NCBI RefSeq assembly: GCF_029784165.1
Contig: NC_073694.1
Coordinates: 41,459,006 to 41,523,005 of the forward strand
DNA: 64,000 bases
Reading direction: 5' to 3'
Source: Wyeomyia smithii
Lineage: Eukaryota > Arthropoda > Insecta > Diptera > Culicidae
The position numbers and the translations under genes were made by a program. Below, one piece after another: positions 47,130 to 59,304 of this stretch. How positions within the stretch are numbered: the first letter of the stretch is position 1; each line of letters starts with the position of its first letter. The notes beneath the pieces are model-generated. The model searched no databases, was not told where the DNA came from, and saw only the letters and a list, made by a program, of their open reading frames with translations.

Positions 47130-49519
47130 CAAAAATTGGCTAATCTGTTAACGGCACCAACTCGAGTAAAAAAGCATTTTAAAGTTTTTTGTCGGTACAA
47201 CATATTTTGACTGTCTATGACAACTTTTTTATTGAGTACCGTTTTGATTCAAACTTCGAACAGTCTCAAATTTCGAACACTTCACAATAAACATCGAATT
47301 ATTATAGATAGTGCAATGAAAAGTCCGATTATTCTAAACCATTTCTTTCCTTGGAATGTCCTTCACCCAGTGATGTACAACTCATTACTGTAGGGCTACC
47401 TCCGGGGAATCAGTAGGCGTTGAAGAAGTGACAGTCAATATTCAGATCGTTTGCCTATCTATCTCTTAGCGATTACGTTGAAGTGTTTGGAATTTGAATC
47501 AAAGCCGATTTCTTAATACTCTATGTTTTCGTGTACAAAATGTGTTTGAATCTATATAAATTGCACTTAATTGCAACAACAACAGTATAACCAACATGCC
47601 AAACCTTTAAGATCGATAAAAAAGTTCATGTTTTGTTGATTTTTCAGTGCAAGAAGTTACATCATATATGCATAGCTTAAGTTATCGAAATTTGATGCAG
47701 TACGGTATATCACCCTTCATACCTATATGATGGAACCTTGCCTTTTTGTTGATACAGAGAAATCTGCAGGAAAATTCCATCCGCCACGTATTTTCAACGC
47801 AGTAGCCGTTTTTTTTTCAATCATAAACGAATAGTCAGTTGACAAACCGGTGTGCAATAGACTGGGACATGGTTATATGGGAAAAACGATTGTGTTATTT
47901 TTTCGCTCCCATGCACTTTTTGTGTTCCTTATGGATTCTATAACAACCGTGTAACTTTTCAGATCGATCGGTGGAACTATATTTATGCGCCCGATTTTTG
48001 AAGTTTCCATACGATTTTATATGGGAAAATCCGCTTTTTCAAAACTTATTCTCTAGAGATGTCTAGCTGGCTTCTAGAAAAAAATATCGATACATGATAT
48101 TTGTAGGAGATTTTTCTGGGAAAAACTTTTCTGAAGACCGTAAGGCGCTACAATGCTTGTAGAAAAAAAATATTCACCCCAAACAAATTGAATGTCTGAC
48201 GAACGGCTCATTATTGAATTTTTTCAGCAACACTGCTACAGCATGCTGCACTTCTCACAAACCAATGGGCAGGTCTTGGCAGCCTGATTGTGTTTTGGAT
48301 ATATAAATTTTGATGCATTGTTCTTACGTAAATTCGCTTAAGAACATTGTTGAATTGACAAATGAAAATACATTGGTGATATCTATTTATATCAAAATGT
48401 ACTTATTTTGCCATTGGCTAATGGTTGGTTAATAACACAATAGGGTTTTCGCTCCATTATTCATCTCAACAGCTAGGTGCACCTTTGTTCATCTTATTTT
48501 TCTCATTTGTCCAATTTACCGTCAAATTTCTACAATTTTTGAAAGTAAATCTACCTATTTGCTTCTCGATTTTGTCTACTGGTAGAAGGTTTCACGCTGA
48601 AAATATGGTAAAATTTGACGATACTTCAGTCAAAAAGGCGAGATAAGATGAATATAGGTACTGAGATTCTAAACATTCTAAAAACCACAAGAAAAGACTC
48701 AACATTCCTTGTTTTTGAACCTCCATATAAAAAAACCATTTTGTAATTGTTAAATTCACTGAAAAGGGGTGAAATTGCACTTAACCTCATGCTTGTCACT
48801 CTCCTCAGTATGTAAAAAGAGCGGAAAAAAAATTAACCGCGCACTTCCCTTTCAGTATGTGCCTGCGTGAACAAATGCTTTCACCACTTCTTGCTTTTTT
48901 CTACACTGCAAAGTTTCTCAACCAACTTACAGAGAGACAAACACACTTCCAGCTCACCCCACATCTGATAAAAATAAGAGGGGTGAATCACTCTTCAGAG
49001 AAAACGCAGAAGTATATCGCAGAGTCCACTGGCGAGTAGTCCGGAAAGTGAAAAAAAACCTATCGGGCAAAAGTGTAGTCCTCGTGTAGCTACACCGCGA
49101 AAACGAATTCGACATAGGCAAACTCGACCGGCATGAGCAACGCAGTCTATTTTATTTCTCCCAATCTCTTTTCCTCTTCTGTCATGCTCAAGAAACAAAC
49201 TGTAAAAAGCACCGCAGATAGCTCTGCTGTGTAATATATGTGCGTAATGTCCATACGTGTGAGAAAGTATACCATAGTTCATTGTCTCGCAAGAGAGAGA
49301 TTTTAGATTTCACCGCGGTGCTTTCTGGGAGCTCACCAGATAAAAATTCGTCGTTCTCTTCTAGCATGTGCGTTGGTTTGCTCTTTAGTGTGAGAGCAGT
49401 TGTTTCCGCAGTGCAAGTATGTTCTCCTGCACTCTAGAGATTTTCTGAGGAGAAAAGACAAGCATGCTTAACCTAACAGCATACTTCTTACAGCTGTTCA
49501 AAAGTGAAAACTATGCGCA
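47130..49519. other. Intergenic DNA, nothing firmly recognised
   Basis: Around 47870-48130 the text resembles the repeat family at 34130-34990 (GATCGATCGGTGG, TTTATATGGGAAAATCC) but no ends were found. No coding motif was seen. Confidence 0.35.
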
Positions 49520-49527
49520 CTTCCAAG

Positions 49528-50538
49528 TAGAGGTGGACAATCCGCTCACGAACTGATCTAAAGAGCTGGTTCTTCAAAGTGAGTGAGTGATCTATCGCTC
49601 TTTTTTAAAGAGCGGTAACTCACCCCTTACCCCTTAGCTTTTTGCTTGAAAGCTGAAGCCGATTTTGTTGATTAGACACCGCAAGCGAGAGCCATATGAA
49701 TGTTTTACACCCCAAGCACAAAGCGGCGTGCGACACTGCAATAGAACTCCCAGAAAATAGCTACCGCCGGCTGCCTGCTCTCCTATGCATAACCATCCAC
49801 CCGCCGCGGGAATAAAAAATAAAAACTACTTGCCACAGTTCACACACAGCACACGGGCTGGCTAACGCCGGGACGCAAACGAAAAGTGGAACGAAAAGAG
49901 CGAAAGAACTGGTTCACTGATCTTTTGAATCTATGCAGACAACCCGCTCCCGAGCTGATCAGAAAATCAGTTCTTTGAAAGATCGAAATCTTCTGATCGC
50001 GAGCGGATTGCCTGCGAGCTGAACAAAAGAGTCATCGGAAGAACCAGTTCTTCTGAGAGCGAAAGATTTCGCTCTTTCAAAGAACTGAATCTTTTGATCA
50101 GCCTGCGAGCGGATTGCCAGATCAGTGAATCAGCTCTTTCGTTCTTTTCGTTCCACATCCATTCGTGTGCGTACTCGGCGTTAGTCAACCCGTGTACCTG
50201 TGTATGGACTGTTGCAAGTTGTTTTTTTTTGCATGCTCTTGCGGCTGGTGGCTGGGTGATGAAAAATGCAAGTCATGCATATCAGGGCAGACGTTTGGTT
50301 GCAGCTTGTTTCTGGGAGTACTATTGTAATTTTGCGCGCGACCTTGCGCTTGGCAAATCGGGTGTAAAGCTTTCACCTGGCTCTCGCTTGCGGTGTCTGA
50401 TAATTAGCTACACTGATAAAAACCAAAAATTATGTAGGAACGAAAAGAGCGAGTGAGCTGTTAAAAAGAACTAGTTCATCTTAGTGAGCGGAACCGCTCT
50501 GATCCGCTCACTATAGTGAACCATTTTTCCCACCTCTA
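49528..50538. mobile_element. 1-kb palindromic hAT-type element with exact 8-bp duplication
   Basis: Ends TAGAGGTGG and CCACCTCTA are flanked by CTTCCAAG on both sides (49520-49527 and 50539-50546). Inner pairs keep symmetry about 50033: GACACCGCAAGCGAGAGCC with GGCTCTCGCTTGCGGTGTC, and CGTGTG/GGCTAACGCCG with CGGCGTTAGTCAACCCG. Motifs like GAACTGGTTCTT and AGAGCGAAAGA recur, perhaps transposase binding sites. Non-coding. Confidence 0.82.
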
Positions 50539-50549
50539 CTTCCAAGTCT

Positions 50550-51540
50550 CACAGTGACCAATTCCTTCGTAATACAACACAATGATTGAGGCCTTTGTTA
50601 GCTTCAGACTAGAGGTGAAGAAATACCAAAATAATGGAATTTGATTCCGACAAAAATCGTTGCAATTCTCAATTACAACGATTAGTTGGCAGTGCAGTGG
50701 CAAGTTTCTGAACAAAAGTTGGAAAAAACCTAAAAGTCTTTCTAAAATGATTGAAAATGACGTATAATTCCAATTTGGGGGTGCTGAACTCACATCTGAT
50801 GTCAAATATTATTCACCTGAAATGCCGTTCAAACTTTCTTGTTATCAAATTTAGGTTTTGTTCAGATCATGCTCAACATTGGTATACTTGTTCTTTATCG
50901 AAAAACTTTTTACCCGATTTTTTTGTTTGGTCCTTAGGGTGATCCTTTTCGAATTAGGGTTGCCAAAAATCGACAATCATTTAGTAACTTTTGAGCCGTT
51001 TAACCGATTAAAAGGTTTAATGGAAAATTAAAGGTATTTGATAGGCCTTTCAATGAAAAATGAGAAATCGTTCGTCGAAGTACATTCATTATATATTTTC
51101 CCGATTCACGGATTTGGGATTAACGGATTTGGAGCGATAATATGCAAACTAAAACCCAAAAACTCGGAAAGTACGGTAATTTTCCCAGTCTGTTGATTAT
51201 CTGATCATTTCAAACTGTTTCACAAGACTTTACGGTACATATGAGTTCTGAAATACATGATTTTTGACTTTCCGGTAGAATGTTTAAAACTTAATTTGAA
51301 AACTGGTTGTATTTTTGGTAAACGTTGGGAAATGAAAAAAAATACATAGGTTTTCCTCCAAAACAAAACTTGTGAATCCAAAATTAGATAACAATTGAGG
51401 GAGTAACAGGTATTCGAAGTTAAGCTTAAAATTGTGATTTTCAAACATAAAAATCATTGAAATTGCCAGACACAGCAACATTCAAAGTGCTGCCAAAATG
51501 TGGTATGGCATCCGATTCTCATGAAGTTTTGTGAGAAAAA
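50550..51540. other. Intergenic DNA, nothing recognised
   Basis: AT-rich, no coding or terminal-repeat signal. GATTCACGGATTTGGGATTA and ACGGATTTGG near 51103 form a short local repeat. Confidence 0.35.
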
Positions 51541-51546
51541 TATATC

Positions 51547-51727
51547 ACATACATTGACACACACTGACACACACGCACTGACACACACACACTGACACAC
51601 ACACACACACTGACACACAGACACTGACACACACACTGACACACACACAATGACACACACACAATGACACACACACTGACACTGACACACACACACACTG
51701 ACACACACACACTGACACACACACACT

Positions 51728-51762
<35 letters not shown>

Positions 51763-51795
51763 ACACACACACACTGACACTGACACATACACACT

Positions 51796-51838
<43 letters not shown>

Positions 51839-52085
51839 ACACACACACACTGACACACACACACTGACACACACACACTGACACACACACACTGACACAC
51901 ACACACTGACACACACACACTGACACTGACACACACACACTGACACACACACACTGACACACACACACTGACACACACACTGACACACACACTGACACAC
52001 ACACTGACACACACACTGACACACACACACACACTGACACACACACACACACACACAAACACTGACACACACACACACACACACT

Positions 52086-52134
<49 letters not shown>

Positions 52135-52262
52135 ACACATACACACACTGACACATACACACACTGACACACACATACTGAAACACACACATACTGACAC
52201 ACACACACACACTGACACACAAACGCGCACACACGCACACACACACGTACGCGACACACAAC
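51547..52262. repeat. TGACACACAC-type short tandem satellite
   Basis: About 715 bases of CA dinucleotides punctuated by TGA, most often as a 12-base unit CACACACACTGA, with 10-base and longer variants. Read on the minus strand all three frames stay open for about 265 codons as Cys/Val/Ser repeats, a by-product of the period and not a gene. Confidence 0.95.
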
Positions 52263-52269
52263 GCATACG

Positions 52270-55200
52270 CAGTTTCTAGTTTGAATAATTGGAAAAGCGG
52301 TAATATTTTTTGGCCTATGGTGGAATCGCTGTGCAATGCCTAAAAATTGCAATTATCATTCCGTAATCCTAATACCTCCTTCTACTGTGTAGTAAGCAAC
52401 CATTGACACTATAAAACTCACATTTTTTACCCTGTCCACACTACCCCAAACACTGTCCATTATACCCCAATAGCTGGTCCATTCCACCCAAAACGATTTT
52501 TTTAGGTCCGAAAATCATTATTTTTAATTTCGTTATTTTTTCGTTCTTTTGACCTCAATATCATGATTTTTTCGTGTAAAAACATTGGGTGAATTGTCAA
52601 TATTACTATAATACATTACGTTTATGGGATAGAAAACACAGGCTACGAAATAACAGGAGTTTTCCTGAGGGGGTCCAAATTACCCCAAACAACCCTATAA
52701 GCTGCTTTGAAAAAAAGGGTATTATCCAGCAGAATTTTTTCTTGTACCACGAATCGTTGCACTTAACATTCAATAATTGATGCATTCCACCTTGGGATAA
52801 TTGCTTTCATTATCCGTAGAATAAAGTGCCATCAGTTCGAAGACAATTGATTGAGCACGAAGTGATTTATGATTGAACTCCATGCCGCCATTAGTTCCGC
52901 TGCCAATGAGAAGATTAACGATGCATCCTTTCAGATTATTCAACGGCCTCCTTTGGGTGAATTGTTTTCTCTCAATTAAGGTAAGTAAACAGATGCTGGC
53001 AAGCCAGGTTAAATCCCTGATGGGCACATTTCATCTAGTGACTTTGATCAATCTGTTCCAGAAACACACAGCCCTGCTAGGAAACAGCAATTTTGATGGC
53101 ATTCGGTCGGTTTACCAGAATCAACAGCAGTCGGAAAATAGACATACGATGACAAGCGGAATGGCTCGAGCGGCTCTGGGGCATCGTTTCATGTGTAGTA
53201 AATTTATCTGAGGCACTAGGAACAACAGTGGGATTCCATGTGGATTACCAAAGTGTACTGTAGCAATATAGCACATCAACGACCTCACATAGAAATGCCA
53301 AACATGAAAGGTCTGTAACCTGATCCTGCCACTCGGTCCTCTAATTACATTTCGTAGCATATGGGGTTCCATTGTAATATTGCTTGGGCAAACCATTATT
53401 GCCTAATACGTGTGTCATTATTAATCTTCAAACTGCGAGGCGGACGTTCTGTCAAGTCGCTTGTCGGCGCACGGCAGGGAAAAGCCAGCATATCAGTCGA
53501 CCAGACAGGCATTTTGCTGCTTGGTTGGAATCGTCTACATTTATCGTCGCTCGGTGTGCCGGGTCTTGGCGGTGTACGTGGATAACTGTTAAGGTAGTGA
53601 CTCTCGTCAGGAAGAAGGGGAAAGCTGGAGAGGCTGAGAAAACCACTCTTTAATTTGTCGAGGATAGCGAACGAACTAGTGATTGCGACTTGGGGCCCTT
53701 TCTAAACCACGTGGTAAGATTATCATCAATTATTATGCCAAGATAAACTTGAACCCTTATTCAAAATTTCGCTTTCTAAGAAAAAAATCATCGCTGGTAA
53801 TATTGATGGTTGTATTATATGGTTTCAAGCTATGTTTAATTTTTAATTTAGTCGATTTTGTTTTGCTATTTTGCTTTCCTGCGTCAGCATCGCTTCGTAA
53901 ATACGTTTAGGTTAGATTTCTAACACAAATCGCAAAGCTTTTACGATGTTTCAATTTAAAAAATAATATTACAATAACCATTCTTGAGCTGATGGAGTGT
54001 TATTTGATGGCAATAATAAAACGTGAAGAGAAAGAAAATAAAGATTACGTGTTTCATACGTGATCTTTCTTCTTTTGCCTCTCGTATCCTCTTATAATAA
54101 CCATATGGTTTAGAAATAACCTCGAAAAAGTTTATCGTTCATAATTGGTACTCGGTTCGATCCTGCAACACGCAAAGTGGTCATATCTGTTAGCAATTTT
54201 GCCGGCACGAATAACGATAAACAGTCCCCCCCCCAAATCTCTGCAGGATATAACTTCTCGAATGGGCAACCGTCCAATACGCCCGGTTTCTTGCGAAATG
54301 AGAAAAGTTGGTCTCTTCAGACTTTCGTCATAATTCGTCGTAAATGGAATTCAATCGCAGCGCATTCAACAGCACTGATGCTGACGCAATCGTAGAAAAT
54401 CCGTTTAATTAATCCTAACGCGTGGCCTCATTCCGCAGCTAAGTGAATGAGGCTCCGAGTGGAAAAACTACTGAAAAGTGGAAGCCATTTTCGCACGCCA
54501 GCTGAACGAAATGGCTGGTGGGGATATTTTCGTAGGCACTAGCAAACTACGGGCAACCGTCGCAAGGATGGAAGTATAGTACGGGTAGGGATACCAGATT
54601 TTTTAAATTTTTTTCCTGTGAAACCACTCTTTCACAGTGGCTGTGGCAGATATTTAAAAACATCTGGCATCTCTGCTAACAGGTTGCACAGAATGATGAG
54701 ATTTCATGATTCAGCATCTTCTGCTTCTCGTGTGCATACAGCCATACGTGCACAGCTGTACGTGATTTTCCCTCTAGCAGTTCACGCTACGGTGCGGATT
54801 AGAGCTGAGAACGAATCTGTACGTTCAGCGGAGAAGCTGATCGATATCAAATGTCTAAATGTGGCTAGTTGCTTTCTACTCTTGTGACAGTTATGTAAGA
54901 ATCCGTTTATCGTATATGTAACCGCTCGAGCGAACAATTCAATCTCGGGTAGAATAGGGAGAGATCAGAATTTCAATTTGATACTTGTTATAGTAGCAGG
55001 AACTTTAACGCTTCAGCTGTGAATTGCATGAGGTTGTTCAATTGGGTATGTCACGCAAACTCGTCTGAGGCGCTGACAACACCTTCTCAGAGTTCAATGA
55101 ATCTTTGAGACTTTGATAACATGGGTAATTTTGGGCTTTAGTTTTCTTGTTCCTTGAAAACTACAGAGTCTGTACAATTTTGGGTGAAACATGGATTCTT

Positions 55201-55480
55201 TCCATTATTGTTTGTCAATAATTTAAACCTTCAATGTAGCGCTACGATTCTTTCACAAATACAAATGCTCATAGCACATAGCTACAAATGTATGTACTGC
55301 ATTTGATAATAAATGCGTTGTGGGATAGGTAAAATGTAGAGTTTGATGATAGGATCATTATCACCACAATTTTTATATTAGCAAACCTTTTGTCGAAAAT
55401 ACAGGTGGTGCAGCAAAGTACTAACTTGACTGTTTGGCGTGGCAACGAACCAATTGTAGTGGCCTGACAGTAAAAATGAT
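52270..55480. other. Intergenic DNA, nothing firmly recognised
   Basis: ACCCCAAACACTGTCCATTA and similar blocks near 52435-52490 and 52676 look like subterminal repeats of an unidentified element. Frames at 52873-53211 and 53121-53396 have no recognisable family. A C10 run lies near 54226. Confidence 0.35.
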
Positions 55481-55499
55481 GTAAAGCACTTTACAGTAT

Positions 55500-56224
55500 G
55501 AAAGCCGAAATCCCTTGCTTCATTTCAATCCGTACATTTGAGTACGACTTTTGTATTGTGCAATGTTTTGGTCATCGCAATCTGCTCGTTGACCCATAAG
55601 ATCATGTACGACCATATTTTATCTGCTACCGTATATATCGAAGAGTTGATTTGTAGTGTCATTAAGCACATGAGTCGGTCATTCCGTTGTATCGGGGTCT
55701 CCTTCCCAATCTACATTAATTAAGCCGAGTACTTTTGGAATTTTGTCTTTCCTGTACAACAACTGTTTTCCTGTAGTCCGTCTGAGATAACGAAGAATTC
55801 ACCTCCCAATGTAAAAAGCATAAAAGGCCGGGTAGCATGTGTCAAATACAGAAAACAAAGTGGCAATTCTTTATAAGGTGTTTCTTCGTCAGCTCCTCGA
55901 AATATTGCTCCGGTTCCAACGTTAAGTTTCCAAGTTCCTTGTTACGTGAGATTCAAAAAACTTGGCATTTCCTCGCGCATCGCTTCCATCCATTGATCAG
56001 CGAGCTAGCGTTTTGTTGGTCGAGCTCTAGGAAAGTGTTTTGGTTAATAACAGAACTATAGGAAGTGTATTCAAAATACTTGCCTGGAGGTCGGCGTTCC
56101 AGTTGCGCATCAACTCATGCCCTGGATCGACTAGTTTAATTGATTGAAGTGGACGTGAAATATCTTTTTCCTGTTCTTCGTCTTCGAGTTTTCTGTCTGA
56201 GGAGCTGCTTTCAGATGACTCCAC
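55500..56224 (-). pseudogene. Ty1/copia-type pol remnant
   Basis: Minus strand: an acidic linker SSSDRKLEDEEQEKDISRP, then DQWMEAMREEMPSFL and QGTWKL (start of copia RT, usually WxxAMxEEM..NxTWxL). After a deletion comes TPYKELPLCFLYLTHATRPF (usually PYRxAVGSLLYLxxxTRPD) and DWEGDPDT (usually DWAGDxDxRRST, start of RNase H). Stops and deletions abound. No LTRs were found. The order supports a copia polyprotein. Confidence 0.55.
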
Positions 56225-56237
56225 CAGATTTACTCGG

Positions 56238-57200
56238 TTAGTTAAATTTCCTCGTATTCATTGGAAGAACGCTGAGGATTCGAAGCCCAGAATGATCTTT
56301 CAGCGTGCAAGACAATTCTTTCTTCATTTTATTTATCAATTCCTCCTCAATTTTCGCGACAAAATTGTTGGAGTAGGTCTTACGCTTCTGGTTTGCCCAG
56401 AAGCTCTGGATGGGGCGCAGCTGGGGAACGTTGGGTGGGTTGGTCGACCTGGGTACCGCATCGATTTTCAGCCGCTTCATCTCCTCCAACGATTGCTTTG
56501 AGTAGTGGGCCGACACCAGATCCAGCCAGAGTACAGCGGATTCGCCCCTATGGTATTTCTTGATGAACGACTCAACTTCCGGTAGGCACTTCGTACTATA
56601 AATTTCCCCGTTCACGGCCAGTACGGAGCTTCTTGCTGATTGTCAGCCACAGTATCACCTTCTTCAAGAACTTGATGTGTGAAATGAATTTCACCTCAGA
56701 GCTCACTTCCTTCGTGGGGGAAGTAAAATACGGAGTGCCCTGCCAGTCGTTGCCAGATAGGTCTCGGCCTCAACCACCACCATCACGTCGCGATTCGCCG
56801 GAAAAATTGACTCGACCATCTTATTCAGCCGCTGCCATTGCGTCATTGCCTGCAGCTCCGAAACCAATGGACGGGACTGCCGTTTTATGATGTCCATGTT
56901 TGCCAGGTACTTTTCCACTGTTTGGCCGGTTGCACCGACCTACCGATCAAGCGTACCCAGCGATGTAGCCAATTTTCCCTCGGTCTTCCTCTTGAGCATT
57001 CTTTGGAGCTTCTTGTGGCTCAGGGTAATCGGCCGTCCGGAACCGGTCTTTCTTTCGATGCTCTGATTGTAGTCCAACAGTGCCGAGATGTTGTAGATAC
57101 CGAAACAAACGTAACCGGCGTCCCTTTTCTGAACGATGTCCGCTTCACTGTTTTCGCCATTACGGTTAAAGTTCAAGTCAATTTTCTTCTGCTGACTCAT
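56238..57200 (-). pseudogene. DD37E mariner-relative transposase, copy 1, active site lost
   Basis: The reading starts MSQQKKIDLNFNRNGE at 57200 and covers the N-terminal domain with TGSGRPITLSHKKLQRML. In-frame stops lie at 56940-56942 and 56703-56705, and two compensating frameshifts fall near 56760 and 56645. The first catalytic position reads VVVEAETYL (relatives: MDxETY). The second Asp is kept (LWLDLVSAHYSK). The last, 37 residues on, is Gln in LRPIQSFWA instead of Glu. Length of about 320 codons is near normal for the family. Dead by nonsense, frameshift and missense changes. Confidence 0.75.
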
Positions 57201-57301
57201 GGGTTACTATGATTGATGCTGCATGGGTAGTTTCGTCAGTGAGTGTAAGGTTAACCCATGAAAAATCGGCATTTTTGTGCATTTTGTGCAGGCTCAACAA
57301 T

Positions 57302-58880
57302 TTTGTCTTCTCGAAAAAAGTCTCCTTCCGAAATTTGAGCTTAATCGGACTTCTGATAAGGTTTCACTTACAGTCGTGAAGGTCTTACATAATTAGCCAA
57401 CCTAAAAATGCACAAGAGTAGCTCTTGAAGTTTCCGAAATCGATTTTTTTGATAGAAAATATCTTAGAAATGCATATAGACTGTTCCGAAAATTATAAAT
57501 ACATTTTCTTTCTTGAATAAAACAAAAAATACAGGATTTTTCGGATCATTTTATTCTGAAATATAGAGAATAAGTGTTTTCTTTCCAGTTTCAATTCAAG
57601 TTGGGTTTATTTTCCGTAGGATATGCGAGCTCTCTAACTTTTCTCTTAACACTACTCATAAGCTTTTGCACAATGTGTTCTCCGACCATTTTTACCACTT
57701 TAAGCTAATCTTTTTTAAATTTTTCAACATTGTCCACTGGTTTGAAATATTTCATCACCTTTGTCTTGGTCAAAGCCCAAAAAGTTTCAATAGGGCGAAT
57801 TTCAGGGCAGTTTGGAGGATTCATCTCCTTTGGGACACATGTGACATCATTTGTTTTATACCACCCTAGTGCATCCTTAGAGTATTGGCAGGAAGCAAGA
57901 TCGGGCCAAAAGATTGGAGGATTGTTATGTTGCTTAACCATGGGTAACAACCTTTTCTGCAAACACTCTTTCACGTAAATTTTACCATTCATTGTGTCAT
58001 TCGTAATGAATGGACGAGATATTTTCCCACATTCACAAATGGCCTGCCAAACCATTACCTTCTTGCCGAATTTTTCGGTGTAAATTGCTTCTACTGGTCC
58101 AGGGACATCCTTTACCTTCGGTGATGTATAAAATTGCGGTCCTGGCAGAATCTTATAGTCCAGTTTTATGTAGGTTTCGTAATCCATGATAACACAACCC
58201 ATTTTTTTGGTCAGAAGTTTGTCATAAAGCTTCCGAGCTCTCGGTTTCACAGATTCAGCTTATTTTGGATTTCGTTTTGGCTGCTTCTGCTTCCGACGGG
58301 TCTGCAGACCCATTCTTCCCTTGGCACGCATAACGTTACTCGCCGAGGTTCCAAGCTTTCTCGCCACATCTCGTACTGATACTGAAGGATGCCGCTTGTA
58401 GTATTCCTAAACCTTTTTGTCCATTGTGGGATCAACAGGCCCGGGTTTTCTACCACGTCTTGCGGCATCAGTAAATGTGCACTCTTCACAATACTACCGC
58501 AATGCGGTTTGAACTGCTCCGACACTTATACCTTCTTCTCTGGCTAATTTTCTTATCGAAAGGCCTCTCACGGTGCCCCATTTGTGCACAATTCGCTTTT
58601 TTTGCTCGGGAGAAAGGCCACGCATTTTCAAAATTTCGCACTAAATGTTAGAAAAAATGACTGCATCTGTTTCTTTTGGATGTAAACAACAGGACGTAAA
58701 CAAACTTTTGCGCTGGAAGACTCGAGCTATACAGGCACACACAAGAGACACTCCCAGCTCGAATATTTCTTTCATCGATCAAAAAACTGTAACTTTCACC
58801 GCTTTGGGGCTCTACTTCCCAAAGTCCGATTGAGCTCAAATTTAGCATGGAAAATTTTTACGAGAAAACAAAACTTTAAA
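57302..58880 (-). mobile_element. DD37E mariner-relative element with imperfect TIRs
   Basis: AAATTTGAGCTTAATCGGAC plus TT (57331-57352) is inverted at 58822-58843 with one mismatch in 22. Weaker pairing continues outward (TTTTGTCTTCTCG on the left, CGAGAAAACAAAA on the right). The transposase pseudogene lies between. The outer TA sites could not be fixed. Confidence 0.65.
57591..58625 (-). pseudogene. DD37E transposase, copy 2: 344 codons, four nonsense codons, no frameshift
   Basis: From ATG at 58625 to TGA at 57591 one frame holds throughout. It opens MRGLSPEQKKRIVHKWGTV with a double helix-turn-helix, then a catalytic core with Asp148 (VIMDYETY), Asp242 (FWPDLASCQYSK) and Glu280 (IRPIETFWAL). 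Exactly 37 residues lie between the last two, defining the DD37E group. Stops at codons 44, 73, 122 and 307 (58494, 58407, 58260, 57705) are the only breaks I see. At least three look like single C-to-T or G-to-A changes. Length and catalytic residues match a once-active enzyme that cut and pasted its element at TA. Confidence 0.82.
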
Positions 58881-59304
58881 ACTCTATCGTAAATGATACA
58901 ATTAAAAAAATAAACCTTTTCCCTGAGAAACTCTACAACTACATAATTCTGTAGATTTATAACCTCTCGCTCAACGATATCCATAAAAAAATCTGTCGCT
59001 TGCAACATTAAGTTTTATTTTGGTTTTGTCCGATAGTTCCGTGTGGGTAAATACCCACATGGGTATTTTTCGAGTGGGTACTACTACCCATACTACCCAC
59101 AAGAACCGCCGGCCCTGCACGTGAGTGCTTACCCTGGATACACGTCATGAATTCGACATGATCGGTTGTTCTGAACTGACAGTACATTGCACCTCTTGGA
59201 GCAAATCTCGCATACGAATTACAGAATCCGGCTTGCTACGGATAGTTTGCTGTGTAATGATGTGGATTTGTAACTTAAATTTTCGACTGGAATTGATGTA
59301 TTAT

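Noticed and set aside
51454..52352. Three overlapping open frames of 263-277 codons, Cys/Val/Ser-rich
   Set aside because: They are the reading of a CA/TGA satellite whose period keeps all frames open; no start context, splice signal or non-repetitive coding part.
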